A stretch of 64,000 bases of DNA from Streptomyces sp. NK15101 (lineage in GTDB: Bacteria > Actinomycetota > Actinomycetes > Streptomycetales > Streptomycetaceae), in the NCBI RefSeq assembly GCF_020400725.1, contig NZ_JAINVG010000017.1, forward strand, positions 48,164 through 112,163, given 5' to 3'. The notes below the pieces were generated by a model that saw only the letters and a list, made by a program, of their open reading frames with translations, made no database searches and was not told the origin of the DNA. Below are positions 8,768-17,576 of the stretch, piece by piece (the first letter of the stretch is position 1; every line of letters starts with the position of its first letter). A program made the position numbers and the translations under genes.

Positions 8768-10881
8768 GGCGACGCCGTGAGCCGACGGGCCACCCGCTCC
8801 GGTATCCCGGCGGCCAGCAGCCGCCCGCGCATGCCGGGCGGGCACCACCAGTCCAGATGGAGCACCCCCGCGCGGACCACGCCGTGCACGCTCACGCCTT
8901 CCCGACCGGTGTCGGGCAGCACGGTGAAGTCCGCCTCGTCGGCCGTCACCCGCGTGAACGGCGAGCCGTCCGGGAGCAGGGCGTCCAGGTCACCGAAGTG
9001 CTGGTACCGGATCAGCGGTACACCGCCGGACGCGGGTGCCTGCGCCAGGGTCCAGCGGCCGATGCCCGCCGGGCCCTCCCCCGATGTGTGGTCGAGGACT
9101 TCGACGTCCGGCGCGTCACCCAGGTCGGCGAGGACCGCCGCCAGCGCCCCGGCCACCCGGGTCGCGCTCGCCGGAGCGCCGCAGGCCACGGTCAGCCGCA
9201 CCGGATCCCCCCCGGCCCCCGGCGCGGGCGTGGCCGGCAGGACCGGGCCGGGCACGACGGCCGCGGCCCGCTCCAGGAAGGAGTCCGCCGGGGTGAGTTC
9301 CGCCTCGCCGCCGCCCGCCCACAGAGCGGACAGGTCGCGCAGCAGCACCCGCCAGGAACGGGTGTCGGCGACCAGCTCGTGGACGACCAGCAGCAGCCGG
9401 GCCGGCAACTCGCCCCGGTCGACCAGCGCGACCTGCAACAGCGGCCCGCCGGCGAGGTCGAGCCGGGAACGCAGCCGGTCCACGGCGGTGCCCACCAGCT
9501 CCGCCTCGGCGGCCGTGTCCCGTCCGGACACGTCCAGGCGCAGCACCGGGACGGCGCCTGCCGGACCGGCGTCGTACTGCTCCCACGTCTCGCCGCGCCG
9601 CACGAACCGCAGCCGCAGCGCCTCGTGGTGCAGCAGCAACCGCAGCGTCGCCCGGCGCGCCAGGGCGCTGTCCGCCGGCCCCGAGGTCTGCAGGAGCAGG
9701 GCCCTGGCCCGTCGGCCCGGTGCCTCCGTTCCGTGCCCGAGCGCCTCGCGCTGAGCGGGCGTCAGCGGTGCCCGCCGCGCGGCCCGGACGGCCGAGCCGG
9801 CGGGGGACGGGGCCGGGGGAGAGGTCCGCTCGGCCACCGGCGCCTCGGCCGGCGGCCGGGCGACGCCCTCCTCCGGCAGCGGGTAACCGATCTGCAGCAG
9901 CATTTTGCGCACCCGCGGTGTCGCCGCCGGTGTGCGCAGTTCCTCGTCCGCCTCCGCCCGGTCCAGGTGGCCCAGGCGCACCTCCCAGCGGGTGGGGGCC
10001 TCGTAGTTGTGGAAGCCCCGCTCGCGGGAGTGCACCAGCACCCCCGCGTCGTTGATCATGCAGTTGGAGCTGCAGAAGCCGGTGTCGCCGGGCTGACTCC
10101 ACAGGTCGGAGCGCTCACGCAGCAGCGCGCGGATGCCGTCCTTGGTGACGTCGCTGTAGCGGTAGAAGTCGACGACCTCCACCGAGTCGACCACCTCCGC
10201 GGAGAGGGCCCCGCCCGACTGGTGGTAGACCCGCCGGCCCTCCCGCAGCCGCGGTTCGATCTCGGCCGGGTCGAAGACGCCCTGACGGTGGAACCAGGAC
10301 AGCCGTTCGTCCATGATCTGACCGCGCGACAGGCCGGTGACGATGGTCGGGATGCCCAGGTCGTGGGCGTGCTGGGTGCTCAGGTCGAGCAGCGAGCGGA
10401 AACAGCCGTTGCACACGCTCTTGTGCTGCTGGAGGCTGCGCAGGAACACCGCGTTCTGGTCGGCGTGGGTGGCGGTGACGTGCTCGATCCCCAGCTCGGA
10501 GGTGATCGTCTCCACGTTCCGCAGCGCGGTCTTGGAGATGAACCCGTTGTCGAAGGTGAAGGTCCGCACCCGTAGGCCGAGGTCGATCAGCCGGTAGAGC
10601 ACGTAGCTGCTGTCCTTGCCACCGCTGTAGAGCAGCAGACAGTCGTAGGCGGAGCCGCGGGCCTCCGCCCGGTCCCGGACGAGCTTCACGAACAGGTCGA
10701 CGTCCTCGAACCAGGCGTCGATCTCGGTGCTGTGTTCCGCGTACCGGTGGCACAGGTCGCAGATCCCGGCGGAGTCGAGGACGAGACCGGGGTAGCGGTC
10801 GCTGATTCCGCAGCGGACGCAGGCGCGCCCCGCGGGGCGCGGGCTGCCGGCGGTGGTCGGCTGGGCGAGGTGCATGGTCAT
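8764..10881 (-). CDS. PP-loop ATPase fused to a degenerate condensation domain
   Basis: A 705-residue two-domain protein. Residues 1-335 form an N-type ATP pyrophosphatase: the loop SGGKDS is at 86-91, Cys21/24/41/44 look like a zinc site, and CNGC (156-159) and CSSNC (269-273) are further cysteine pairs. This resembles sugar amidotransferases of the WbpG type, with more distant resemblance to QueC or thiolation enzymes. After a Pro/Ala-rich linker (about 338-368), residues 370-705 resemble an NRPS condensation domain, but HHxxxDG reads HELVADT (500-506), so the second His and the final Gly are lost. It follows the adenylation-carrier gene by 9 bp. A role in ATP-driven nitrogen or sulfur transfer to a carrier-bound acyl group is inference. 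Confidence 0.8.
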   Translation of the reverse strand: MTMHLAQPTTAGSPRPAGRACVRCGISDRYPGLVLDSAGICDLCHRYAEHSTEIDAWFEDVDLFVKLVRDRAEARGSAYDCLLLYSGGKDSSYVLYRLIDLGLRVRTFTFDNGFISKTALRNVETITSELGIEHVTATHADQNAVFLRSLQQHKSVCNGCFRSLLDLSTQHAHDLGIPTIVTGLSRGQIMDERLSWFHRQGVFDPAEIEPRLREGRRVYHQSGGALSAEVVDSVEVVDFYRYSDVTKDGIRALLRERSDLWSQPGDTGFCSSNCMINDAGVLVHSRERGFHNYEAPTRWEVRLGHLDRAEADEELRTPAATPRVRKMLLQIGYPLPEEGVARPPAEAPVAERTSPPAPSPAGSAVRAARRAPLTPAQREALGHGTEAPGRRARALLLQTSGPADSALARRATLRLLLHHEALRLRFVRRGETWEQYDAGPAGAVPVLRLDVSGRDTAAEAELVGTAVDRLRSRLDLAGGPLLQVALVDRGELPARLLLVVHELVADTRSWRVLLRDLSALWAGGGEAELTPADSFLERAAAVVPGPVLPATPAPGAGGDPVRLTVACGAPASATRVAGALAAVLADLGDAPDVEVLDHTSGEGPAGIGRWTLAQAPASGGVPLIRYQHFGDLDALLPDGSPFTRVTADEADFTVLPDTGREGVSVHGVVRAGVLHLDWWCPPGMRGRLLAAGIPERVARRLTASP

Positions 10882-10890
10882 CGGCGGTCC

Positions 10891-12726
10891 CTAGACGGAG
10901 AAGAGGTCGTCGAGCGGGTCGTCGGCCGCGAGCAACTCCTGCTCGACCGCCGCGGCCAGGGTCGCGACCGTCGGTGACAGGAGGAAGTCCCGCAGCGGCA
11001 CCGCGACGCGGAAGGTGCGGTTCACCCGGCCGAGCAGGTCGACGACGAGCAGCGACGTGCCGCCGGACGCGAAGAAGTCGTCGTTCCGGCCGACGCCGGT
11101 CATGGGCAGCGTCGCCAGCCACAGCTCGGCGACGGTCCGCTCGGTCGCGGTGCGCGGCGGCTCGCCGCCCGCCCCCTCGGCGGCGCGCCGGACGGGCGCC
11201 GGCAGCGCCGTGCGGTCGGTCTTGCCGCTGAGCGTGCGGGGCAGTTCGGCCAGCGGGACGAACAGGGCCGGCACCGCGCCGTCCGGCAGCCGCTCGCGGA
11301 GGTGGGCGCGCAGCCGCTGCTCGAATCCCTCGGGCAGGGTCTCCCCGGCCGGTTCCCGCAGCTCCAGATAAGCGCACAGGTAGGCGGAGCCGTCCTCGTC
11401 GCCGGCGACCACGGCCGCGTCGGCGACGTCCGGATGCGCGCGCAGCACGCTCTCGACGCCCTCCAGCTCGACCCGGACGCCGCCGATCTTGACCTGGTGG
11501 TCCTTGCGGCCGAGGAACTCCAGGTTGCCGTCGTCCAGCAGGCGGCCGAAGTCACCGGTGCGGTAGACGACGTCCGCCGGGTCGCCGGTGACCGGGTGGG
11601 GCACGAAGACCCGGGCGGTCTCCTCGGCACGCCGGTGGTAGCCCAGTGTGCGGTCGGGGGTGCGCAGAAGGATCTCGCCGACCGTGCCGGGCTCCGCGAG
11701 CCGGCCCCGTTCGTCGACGAGCAGCACCTCGGTGCCCGGAAGAGGCCGGCCGACGGGGATCGACGGACGGTCCAAGTCGGCGCGGGTGACCTCGTGGAAG
11801 GTCTTGGTCATGGTCGTCTCCGACGGCCCGTACAGGTTCAGCAGCCGGATCCGGTCGCCATAGTGCCCGAACAGCCGCTCGGCGTCCGCCGGCGCGAGCC
11901 GCTCCCCGGAGAGCGCCGCCCAGCGCAGCGCGGAGAGCGTGTGGTCCCCGGCGATCGCGGCCGATACCAGGCCCCGGAACAGCGACGGCACGGTGTGGAT
12001 CAGGGCGATGCGCTGCTCGTCCGTCCAGCGGGCCAGCGCCGCAGGGTCGAGCAGCGTCTCCCTCGGGGGAACGACGACGGTGCCGCCGCAGGTCAGCGGG
12101 ACGAACAGATCGCGCAGCACGGCGTCGAAGGAGGGCGAGACCAGCTGGCCGACGCGCCAGTCCGGTCCGGCGCCGAGCAACTCGGTCTCCCACCGGATGT
12201 ACGGAGCGATCGAGCCGAGCCGGCCGACGATGCCCTTGGGCCGGCCCGTGGTGCCCGACGTGAAGAAGACGTACGCCGGGTCGTCCGCGCCCGCCCGGTG
12301 CGCCTCGACCGCCCCGGCTTCGGCGGCGGGACCGGCGGTGACGGTACGGGCGGCCGGCGCCGCCTCGGCGAGCGCCTGGAGCGCCACCGGGTCGACCGGG
12401 TCGCCGACCACGGCCCAGCGCGGGTCGAGGTCGAGCAGCATCGCGCGCAGCCGGGCCGGCGCCGCGGCCAGGTCCACCGGCACGAACACCCCGCCCATGC
12501 GCAGAATGCCGAGGACGGCGGCGGCCAGGTCGCGGCGGTCCTCGACCAGGACGGGCACGAAGGCACCGGCACCGGCGCCCGCGGCCCGCAGCTCCGCGGC
12601 CACGTGCGCGGCGCGCGCGTCCAGTTCGGAGTAGCTGAGGCGGCCGTCTGCCGTCTCGACGGCCACATGGTCCGGGAAGCGCTCGATCGCCCTCCCCACC
12701 AGGTCGTGGATGGCCTCGAACGTCAT
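10891..12726 (-). CDS. NRPS adenylation-carrier (A-T) protein
   Basis: A 611-residue standalone module. Adenylation motifs appear in order: FTSGTTGRPKG (155-165), NLYGPSETT, YRTGDFGRL, GRKDHQVKIGGVRVE and PRTLSGKTDR with the catalytic lysine. A carrier domain ends the protein, with Ser558 in GGTSLL as the phosphopantetheine site. It should activate one amino or other carboxylic acid and hold it as a thioester for the neighbouring PP-loop/condensation protein and asparagine synthetase homologue. The selectivity pocket cannot be read reliably by eye. ATG 12726 follows GAAAGGAA. It lies 52 bp after the asparagine synthetase gene in one minus-strand operon. Confidence 0.92.
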   Translation of the reverse strand: MTFEAIHDLVGRAIERFPDHVAVETADGRLSYSELDARAAHVAAELRAAGAGAGAFVPVLVEDRRDLAAAVLGILRMGGVFVPVDLAAAPARLRAMLLDLDPRWAVVGDPVDPVALQALAEAAPAARTVTAGPAAEAGAVEAHRAGADDPAYVFFTSGTTGRPKGIVGRLGSIAPYIRWETELLGAGPDWRVGQLVSPSFDAVLRDLFVPLTCGGTVVVPPRETLLDPAALARWTDEQRIALIHTVPSLFRGLVSAAIAGDHTLSALRWAALSGERLAPADAERLFGHYGDRIRLLNLYGPSETTMTKTFHEVTRADLDRPSIPVGRPLPGTEVLLVDERGRLAEPGTVGEILLRTPDRTLGYHRRAEETARVFVPHPVTGDPADVVYRTGDFGRLLDDGNLEFLGRKDHQVKIGGVRVELEGVESVLRAHPDVADAAVVAGDEDGSAYLCAYLELREPAGETLPEGFEQRLRAHLRERLPDGAVPALFVPLAELPRTLSGKTDRTALPAPVRRAAEGAGGEPPRTATERTVAELWLATLPMTGVGRNDDFFASGGTSLLVVDLLGRVNRTFRVAVPLRDFLLSPTVATLAAAVEQELLAADDPLDDLFSV

Positions 12727-12778
12727 CGTGATTCCTTTCTCTGTCCCGGAAGGTCCCGTCCGGCCGACGTCCGGCCCG

Positions 12779-14644
12779 TCACGGGTGGTCCGGCAGGGAG
12801 AAGGTGTCCAGGAGGATGCCGAAGGTCAGAACGGTGAGCAGCAGGTCGTCGCCGTAGTGCGGATGGATCTCGAAACCGTCGCGGGTGTAGCGGGCACGGA
12901 GCCGCTCCACCGCCGCCGGGTCGAAGTAGCCCTGCCGCCTGATCCGCGCGGGCGAGAGCATGTCATTGATCCACTCGACGCCGGCGCGCAGCAGTGCCGG
13001 GCTGCCGGGCGCGCGGAAGCCGAACTTCTCGCGGTCGACGATCTCCGGGGGCACCAGCCCCTGGGCCGCCTGCCGCACGACGTACTTCTCGCCGCCCCGC
13101 GGATGCACCTTGAGATGGGCCGGTACCCGGGTGGCGAACTCCACCACCGCACGGTCCAGGAACGGATAGCGGGCCTCCACGGAGTGGGCCATCGCCATCC
13201 GGTCGCCGTGGTCGGAGAGCAGATGGTCGGAGAGCCGCAGCCGGAAGTCCAGGTACGAGCGCTGCGCCAGCGGATCGCGGCCGGCCAGCCGGTCGTGGTC
13301 CACGGGCGCCTCGCGCAGGCAGTCCACCTCGGCGAACGCGTCGCGCACCGACGCCGAGTACAGGGCGAGCTTGGCCTCGCGCCAGGCGTGGTAAGGGCGC
13401 TCGTAGAACAGCCCGGCATCCCCCCACAGCCGGCGCCGGACGTCGTCCTCCAGGGCGTCGGCGAGCGGGTCGGCGGAGCGTCCGGCACCGCGGCCGAGCC
13501 GGTCGAAGCGGTAGCCGACGTAGCCGCCGAAGAGTTCGTCGGCGCCCTCACCGGTGAGGATCACCGTGGTGCCGCTCGCCCGGACCTGCCGGGCCAGCGC
13601 GAGGGAGCACGTGTTGTAGGTCTCCTTCACCGGGGTCTCGGCGTGCCGCACCATCCGTTCGAGTCCCTCGACGATGTCGTCCGTGGTGAACGGGATCTCG
13701 TGGTGGCGGGACCCGGCCTTCTGCGCCATCAGGCGCTGATAGCCGGACTCGTCGATCTCGGCCTCGGGGAAGGTGACGGAGAACGAGTCGGCCGGCGGCG
13801 CTAGTTCGCCGACGAGCCCGGCGATCAGCGAGGAGTCGAGCCCGCCGCTGAGGTAGAAGCCGACCGGCACGTCGGCGTTCAGCCGCAGCCGCACCGCCTC
13901 GGTCAACAGTTCCCGCAGCCGCTCCGGGTAGTAGGCGTCCGGGTGCTCCTGGGGCTCGCCGGCCGGCGGCAGGTCGAGGTCCCAGTACCGCACCTCGCGC
14001 ACGCCGCCGTCCTCGACGAGAAGGTAGTGACCGGGGCGCACGGCGCTGACGCCCTGGAACATGGTGCGGGGGCTGACCAGGCCGGGAAAGGTCAGGACCT
14101 GGTCGAGGCCGGTGAGGTCCACCGCCCGGCCGACGCCCGGGTGGGCCAGGACGGCCTTTGCCTCGGAGCCGAAGACGAACTGGTCGGGCGTCGTCGCGTA
14201 GTGCAGGGGCAGGATGCCGACATGGTCGCGGGCGAGGAACAGGCGGCGCCGCGTGCGGTCGTACAGCGCGAAGGCGAACTGGCCGTTGAGCCGATGCAGC
14301 AGCGCCGTGCCCTCCTCCTCGTAGAGGTGGACGAGGACTTCGACGTCGCAGTCGGACGCGAAGCGATGGCCCTTGGCGACCAGTTCGGCGCGCAGTTCAC
14401 GGTGGTTGAAGATCTCACCGTTGCACACCATGACGACGGAGCCGTCCTCGCTGGACATCGGCTGCGAACCGCCGGCGAGGTCGTTGATGCTCAGGCGCCG
14501 GAAGCCGAGACCGACACCCTCCTGGAGGTACGCGCCGACCGAGTCGGGTCCCCGGTGCAGCAGGGTCGCCGTCATACGGTCCAGCACCCGGGCGTCTACT
14601 CCCGCGCCGCCCTGCAGGACCATGGCGCCTGCGATGCCGCACAT
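12779..14644 (-). CDS. asnB: Asparagine synthetase-type glutamine amidotransferase
   Basis: A 621-residue class II amidotransferase. Cys2 (MCGIAG) is the N-terminal nucleophile that releases ammonia from glutamine, and CNGEIFNH is in the glutaminase domain. FYLSGGLDSSL is the PP-loop of the synthetase domain. ILTGEGADELFGGY and SVEARYPFLDR complete the AsnB pattern. It would adenylate a carboxylate and amidate it, either free aspartate or a pathway acid. AGGAGG lies 9 bp before ATG 14644. It heads the operon with the A-T, PP-loop and racemase genes, so it may serve the product rather than housekeeping asparagine supply. Beta-lactam synthetases share this fold but usually lose Cys2, which is kept here. 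Confidence 0.9.
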   Translation of the reverse strand: MCGIAGAMVLQGGAGVDARVLDRMTATLLHRGPDSVGAYLQEGVGLGFRRLSINDLAGGSQPMSSEDGSVVMVCNGEIFNHRELRAELVAKGHRFASDCDVEVLVHLYEEEGTALLHRLNGQFAFALYDRTRRRLFLARDHVGILPLHYATTPDQFVFGSEAKAVLAHPGVGRAVDLTGLDQVLTFPGLVSPRTMFQGVSAVRPGHYLLVEDGGVREVRYWDLDLPPAGEPQEHPDAYYPERLRELLTEAVRLRLNADVPVGFYLSGGLDSSLIAGLVGELAPPADSFSVTFPEAEIDESGYQRLMAQKAGSRHHEIPFTTDDIVEGLERMVRHAETPVKETYNTCSLALARQVRASGTTVILTGEGADELFGGYVGYRFDRLGRGAGRSADPLADALEDDVRRRLWGDAGLFYERPYHAWREAKLALYSASVRDAFAEVDCLREAPVDHDRLAGRDPLAQRSYLDFRLRLSDHLLSDHGDRMAMAHSVEARYPFLDRAVVEFATRVPAHLKVHPRGGEKYVVRQAAQGLVPPEIVDREKFGFRAPGSPALLRAGVEWINDMLSPARIRRQGYFDPAAVERLRARYTRDGFEIHPHYGDDLLLTVLTFGILLDTFSLPDHP

Positions 14645-14771
14645 GTGACGGATCCTCCTTCGTCGGGCCTGGGCGCCCCACGAAACCAGCGGCCGGGCCG
14701 GGGCCACAAGCGAATCCGGGCCGTGCCCGGTCCTTGAGCAATCTGGAAGAACGCCAGGCCACGGGGGAAGC

Positions 14772-14813
14772 GCACGGCGGGAGAAGACATCCCGAGCGGT
14801 CCTCGGCCACGCT
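14772..14813 (+). promoter_or_regulatory. Shared composite promoter element, site 4 (AGAAG variant)
   Basis: Plus strand: box GCACGGCGGGAGAAGA (14772-14787), 20 bp, CACGCT (14808-14813). It points at the flavoprotein gene starting at 14879. The divergent 234-bp region 14645-14878 shows no convincing copy facing asnB. Confidence 0.55.
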
Positions 14814-14878
14814 GGTGGCGGCCCCTCGGCGGCCCGGCCCGAGGCGTCGGGCGGCCGCCCCTTCCACGGAGGAGAGAC

Positions 14879-16393
14879 GTGACCGAGCCGGACAGCCCCG
14901 CCTTCGCGGCAGCCACCATCACCGCGGACGACCCCCGCTACCCGAGCATGGTGCTCGGCACCAACCACCGGTTCGTCGGGCGGCCGGACTACGTGCGGGT
15001 GGTGACCACGACCGGGCAGGTGGTGGCCGCGGTGGCCGAAGCCGTGGCGGCCGGCAAGCGGATCTCCGTCCGCAGCGGCGGACACGGCTTCGAGGACCTC
15101 GCCACCGACGGCGTCGAGATCCTCCTCGACATGTCCGAGATGACCGACGTCCGGTACGACGCCGAGCGGCGCGCCTTCGCCATCGACGCGGGCGCGACCC
15201 TCGGCCATGTCTACCGCGTGCTGTTCAAGGGCTGGGGCGTGACCATCCCGGCCGGCGAGTGCCCCGAGGTGGGGGTCGGCGGGCACATCGTCGGCGGCGG
15301 CTACGGGCCGCTCTCCCGCAGCCTCGGCGCCGTCGTCGACTACCTGTACGCGGTGGAGGTCGTCGTCGTCGACGAGGACGGCACCGCCCGCGCGATCGTC
15401 GCGACCCGCGAGGAGGGCGACCCGCACCGCGAGCTGTGGTGGGCGCACACGGGCGGCGGCGGCGGCACCTTCGGCGTCGTGACCCGCTACTGGATGAGGG
15501 CGCCCGACGCCCGCTCCGACGACCCGCGCGAGCTGCTGCCGAAGGCACCCGGCGCCTGGCGCAGCGGCATGGCGGTGTGGTCCTGGGAGACGATGACCCC
15601 GGAGGCGTTCGCCACCCTCCAGGCGAACTTCGGCTCCTGGTTCGAGCGCAACAGCGACCCCGACTCGCCGTACGCGGCGCTGGCAGGCTACTTCCACGGC
15701 ACCCACCGATCCGGCTTCGGACTGACCGTCGGCGCCCACATGGACGATGCCACCCCGGACGCCGAGAAGCTGATGACCTCGTTCTTCGAGGAGGTCACGG
15801 CGGGTGTGGACGTCGAGCCGCTGTTCGTCTCCCAGCAGGTCAGGCCCTGGCTGTACATGTCGTCGTACCCCGGCTGGGGCGACCCGGGCGACCCCTTCAC
15901 CCGGCGCATCAAGATCAAGGCCGCCTATCTGCGGAAGGGCTACGCGAAGGAGCAGACGGACGTCCTGTACCGCCATCTGACGACCGGTGAGGCGAGCCCC
16001 GTTCAGCTCATCCTCATCGGCTACGGCGGCAGGGTGAACGCCGTCGCCCCGGACGCCACCGCCGCCGCCCAGCGCGACTCGGTCCTCAAGGCCGCCTACA
16101 TGGCCGTGTGGGCCTCCCCGGAGGAGGACGACACCAACATCCGGCTGGTGCGCGAGATGTACCGCGACGTGTACGCGCGGACCGGCGGCGTGCCCGTGCC
16201 GGACGACGCCAACGACGGCAGCTACGTGAACTATGCCGACACCGACCTCGCCGACCCCGAGTGGAACACCTCCGGAGTGCCGTGGCACACCCTGTACTTC
16301 AAGGACAACTACCCGCGGCTCCAGCAGGCGAAGAAGACCTACGACCCGCGTGACGTCTTCCACCACGCGCTCTCCGTCCGGCTGCCCGACTGA
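14879..16393 (+). CDS. Berberine-bridge-type FAD oxidase, bicovalent flavin
   Basis: A 504-residue protein of the FAD-linked oxidase/BBE family. His69 (RSGGHGF) and Cys128 ([11 protein letters not shown]) are the two residues that attach FAD covalently in bicovalent members, and [14 protein letters not shown] follows. The C-terminal BBE segment [22 protein letters not shown] completes the family. Such enzymes oxidise bulky alcohols or amines, or close rings, using O2. The start GTG 14879 follows GGAGAGAC. There is no signal peptide, so it should be cytoplasmic. It is monocistronic, with its own copy of the shared element upstream and a strong double hairpin after the stop. Confidence 0.9.
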   Translation: MTEPDSPAFAAATITADDPRYPSMVLGTNHRFVGRPDYVRVVTTTGQVVAAVAEAVAAGKRISVRSGGHGFEDLATDGVEILLDMSEMTDVRYDAERRAFAIDAGATLGHVYRVLFKGWGVTIPAGECPEVGVGGHIVGGGYGPLSRSLGAVVDYLYAVEVVVVDEDGTARAIVATREEGDPHRELWWAHTGGGGGTFGVVTRYWMRAPDARSDDPRELLPKAPGAWRSGMAVWSWETMTPEAFATLQANFGSWFERNSDPDSPYAALAGYFHGTHRSGFGLTVGAHMDDATPDAEKLMTSFFEEVTAGVDVEPLFVSQQVRPWLYMSSYPGWGDPGDPFTRRIKIKAAYLRKGYAKEQTDVLYRHLTTGEASPVQLILIGYGGRVNAVAPDATAAAQRDSVLKAAYMAVWASPEEDDTNIRLVREMYRDVYARTGGVPVPDDANDGSYVNYADTDLADPEWNTSGVPWHTLYFKDNYPRLQQAKKTYDPRDVFHHALSVRLPD

Positions 16394-16409
16394 CGGCCCG
16401 CCGCACGCA

Positions 16410-16450
16410 CCGGTGCCCGGTCCCCGCTCGTCGGCGGGGCCGGGCACCGG
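16410..16450. terminator. Hairpin between convergent genes
   Basis: CCGGTGCCCGG and CCCCGC pair with GCGGGG and CCGGGCACCGG around a six-base loop with one bulged T, a stem of about 17 bp. It lies between the stops of the flavoprotein (16393) and the F420-type oxidoreductase (16494), so it may act in both directions. Confidence 0.6.
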
Positions 16451-16454
16451 CCTT

Positions 16455-16486
16455 CGTACGGGTCGGGGCCCGCCCCGACCCGTACG
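16455..16486. terminator. Second hairpin between convergent genes
   Basis: A perfect 14-bp stem: CGTACGGGTCGGGG (16455-16468) pairs with CCCCGACCCGTACG (16473-16486) around loop CCCG. It sits 8 bp from the stop of the minus-strand gene. There is no T tract, as is common in actinomycetes. Confidence 0.65.
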
Positions 16487-16493
16487 GGAGACG

Positions 16494-17366
16494 TCAGGCG
16501 TCCGCGACAGCGGGCAGTACGCGCTCGCCGATCAGCTCGATGCGGCCCACCTGGTCCTTGCCCTCCAGGATGCCGATCACCCGGGTGACGCCGGCCCGGG
16601 CGATCTGGCGCAGCGTCCCGGCCAGCTCGTCGGCGGCGGCCTCGTCCGCAGGCGTGAACGGCATGATGCAGGTCTTCTCGATCGAGTCGAAGTCGCGGCC
16701 CTCGACCTCGCAGTGACGGCGCAGCACCTCCAGCTTGTCGCCCAGGTCCGGGCCCGGGTACAGGTTGCAGGCGTCCGCGTGGCGGGCGACCAGCCGCAGC
16801 GTCTTCTTCTCACCGCCGCCTCCGATCACGATCCGCGGCCGGGACAGGTTCTGCGGCACGTTCAGCGGCCGGTCCAGCCGGTAGTGGCGGCCCGTGATCG
16901 GCTTCTCGTCGCCGCGCTCCCCGTCCCACATGCTCCGGCAGATCCGGACGGCCTCCTCCAGCCGCTCGAACCGCTCGGCCAGCGGCGGGAAGTCGATGCC
17001 GAGACCGCGCGCCTCCTCCTCGTACCAGCCGGCGCCGATGCCGAGGTCGGTGCGGCCGCCGGACAGCACGTTCAGCGTGGTGACCGTCTTCGCCAGCAGG
17101 CCCGGGGAACGGAAGTGGACCCCGGCGACCATCGGCATCAGCCGGATGCGGCGGGTGTGCGCGGCGATCGTGGCCAGCGTGGTGAAACACTCCAGCATCG
17201 GCTGCTCGGGGCCGCCCATGTGGGGGCCCTGCCAGACGTGATCCGCGACCCCGATGACGTCGAATCCGGCGTCGTCGGCGGTGCGGGCCATCGTCGCGAG
17301 CGTGTCCGCCATGCGCTCCGCTCCGCCGTCCCAGGCGTAGTCCGCGAATGCGAGGCCGAGTTTCAA
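16494..17366 (-). CDS. LLM-class F420-dependent oxidoreductase
   Basis: A 290-residue luciferase-like TIM-barrel protein ([13 protein letters not shown] at the N-terminus, [57 protein letters not shown]). This subgroup usually uses F420 rather than FMN and carries out hydride transfer on alcohols, imines or enones. The start is TTG 17366: GGGAG lies six bases upstream and the protein begins KLGLAFAD, as is usual for the family; no ATG or GTG gives a better fit. It is divergent from the acyl-CoA ligase, and both genes have the shared promoter element. Confidence 0.85.
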   Translation of the reverse strand: MKLGLAFADYAWDGGAERMADTLATMARTADDAGFDVIGVADHVWQGPHMGGPEQPMLECFTTLATIAAHTRRIRLMPMVAGVHFRSPGLLAKTVTTLNVLSGGRTDLGIGAGWYEEEARGLGIDFPPLAERFERLEEAVRICRSMWDGERGDEKPITGRHYRLDRPLNVPQNLSRPRIVIGGGGEKKTLRLVARHADACNLYPGPDLGDKLEVLRRHCEVEGRDFDSIEKTCIMPFTPADEAAADELAGTLRQIARAGVTRVIGILEGKDQVGRIELIGERVLPAVADA

Positions 17367-17441
17367 GGCAGTCTCCCAACAGGCTCGATGACGGGGGTGG
17401 GGGTGTGGACCCGCGGCGGGGCCGTCGGGCTCGGCAACCGC

Positions 17442-17483
17442 AGAATAGGTCGGACGGGGCAGCCCGCCCTTCTTCGAACGTGC
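17442..17483 (-). promoter_or_regulatory. Shared composite promoter element, site 5 (AGAAG variant)
   Basis: Minus strand: box GCACGTTCGAAGAAGG (17483-17468), 20 bp, TATTCT (17447-17442), the best minus-10 match of the set. The predicted leader to TTG 17366 is about 69 nt. Confidence 0.65.
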
Positions 17484-17528
17484 GGGGTTCGTACCCTCGG
17501 AAAGGCACGAACGGCCTGGTGGAAGAGG

Positions 17529-17570
17529 GCAATCATCGAGATGCGGGCCGTGTCGCCACGCGACCAGCCT
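17529..17570 (+). promoter_or_regulatory. Shared composite promoter element, site 6 (leaderless)
   Basis: Plus strand: box GCAATCATCGAGATGC (17529-17544), 20 bp, CAGCCT (17565-17570). Six bases after the hexamer comes ATG 17577, so the predicted transcript starts at the A of the start codon. The upstream in-frame ATG 17541 lies inside the box. Confidence 0.75.
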
Positions 17571-17576
17571 GAGGGG

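Noticed and set aside
14738..14754. GCAATCTGGAAGAACGC as a copy of the shared box facing the flavoprotein gene or asnB
   Set aside because: No NANNNT hexamer lies at the fixed distance in either direction (ACGGCG and CGGATT are found). The better site for the flavoprotein is 14772.
12779..16447. A 1222-residue minus-strand frame extending the asparagine synthetase upstream
   Set aside because: The extra 600 residues are the antisense of the flavoprotein gene. The real start is ATG 14644 with AGGAGG and the required Cys2.
17541..17576. ATG 17541 as start of the acyl-CoA ligase
   Set aside because: It lies inside the 16-bp promoter box, and the predicted transcript begins only at 17577.
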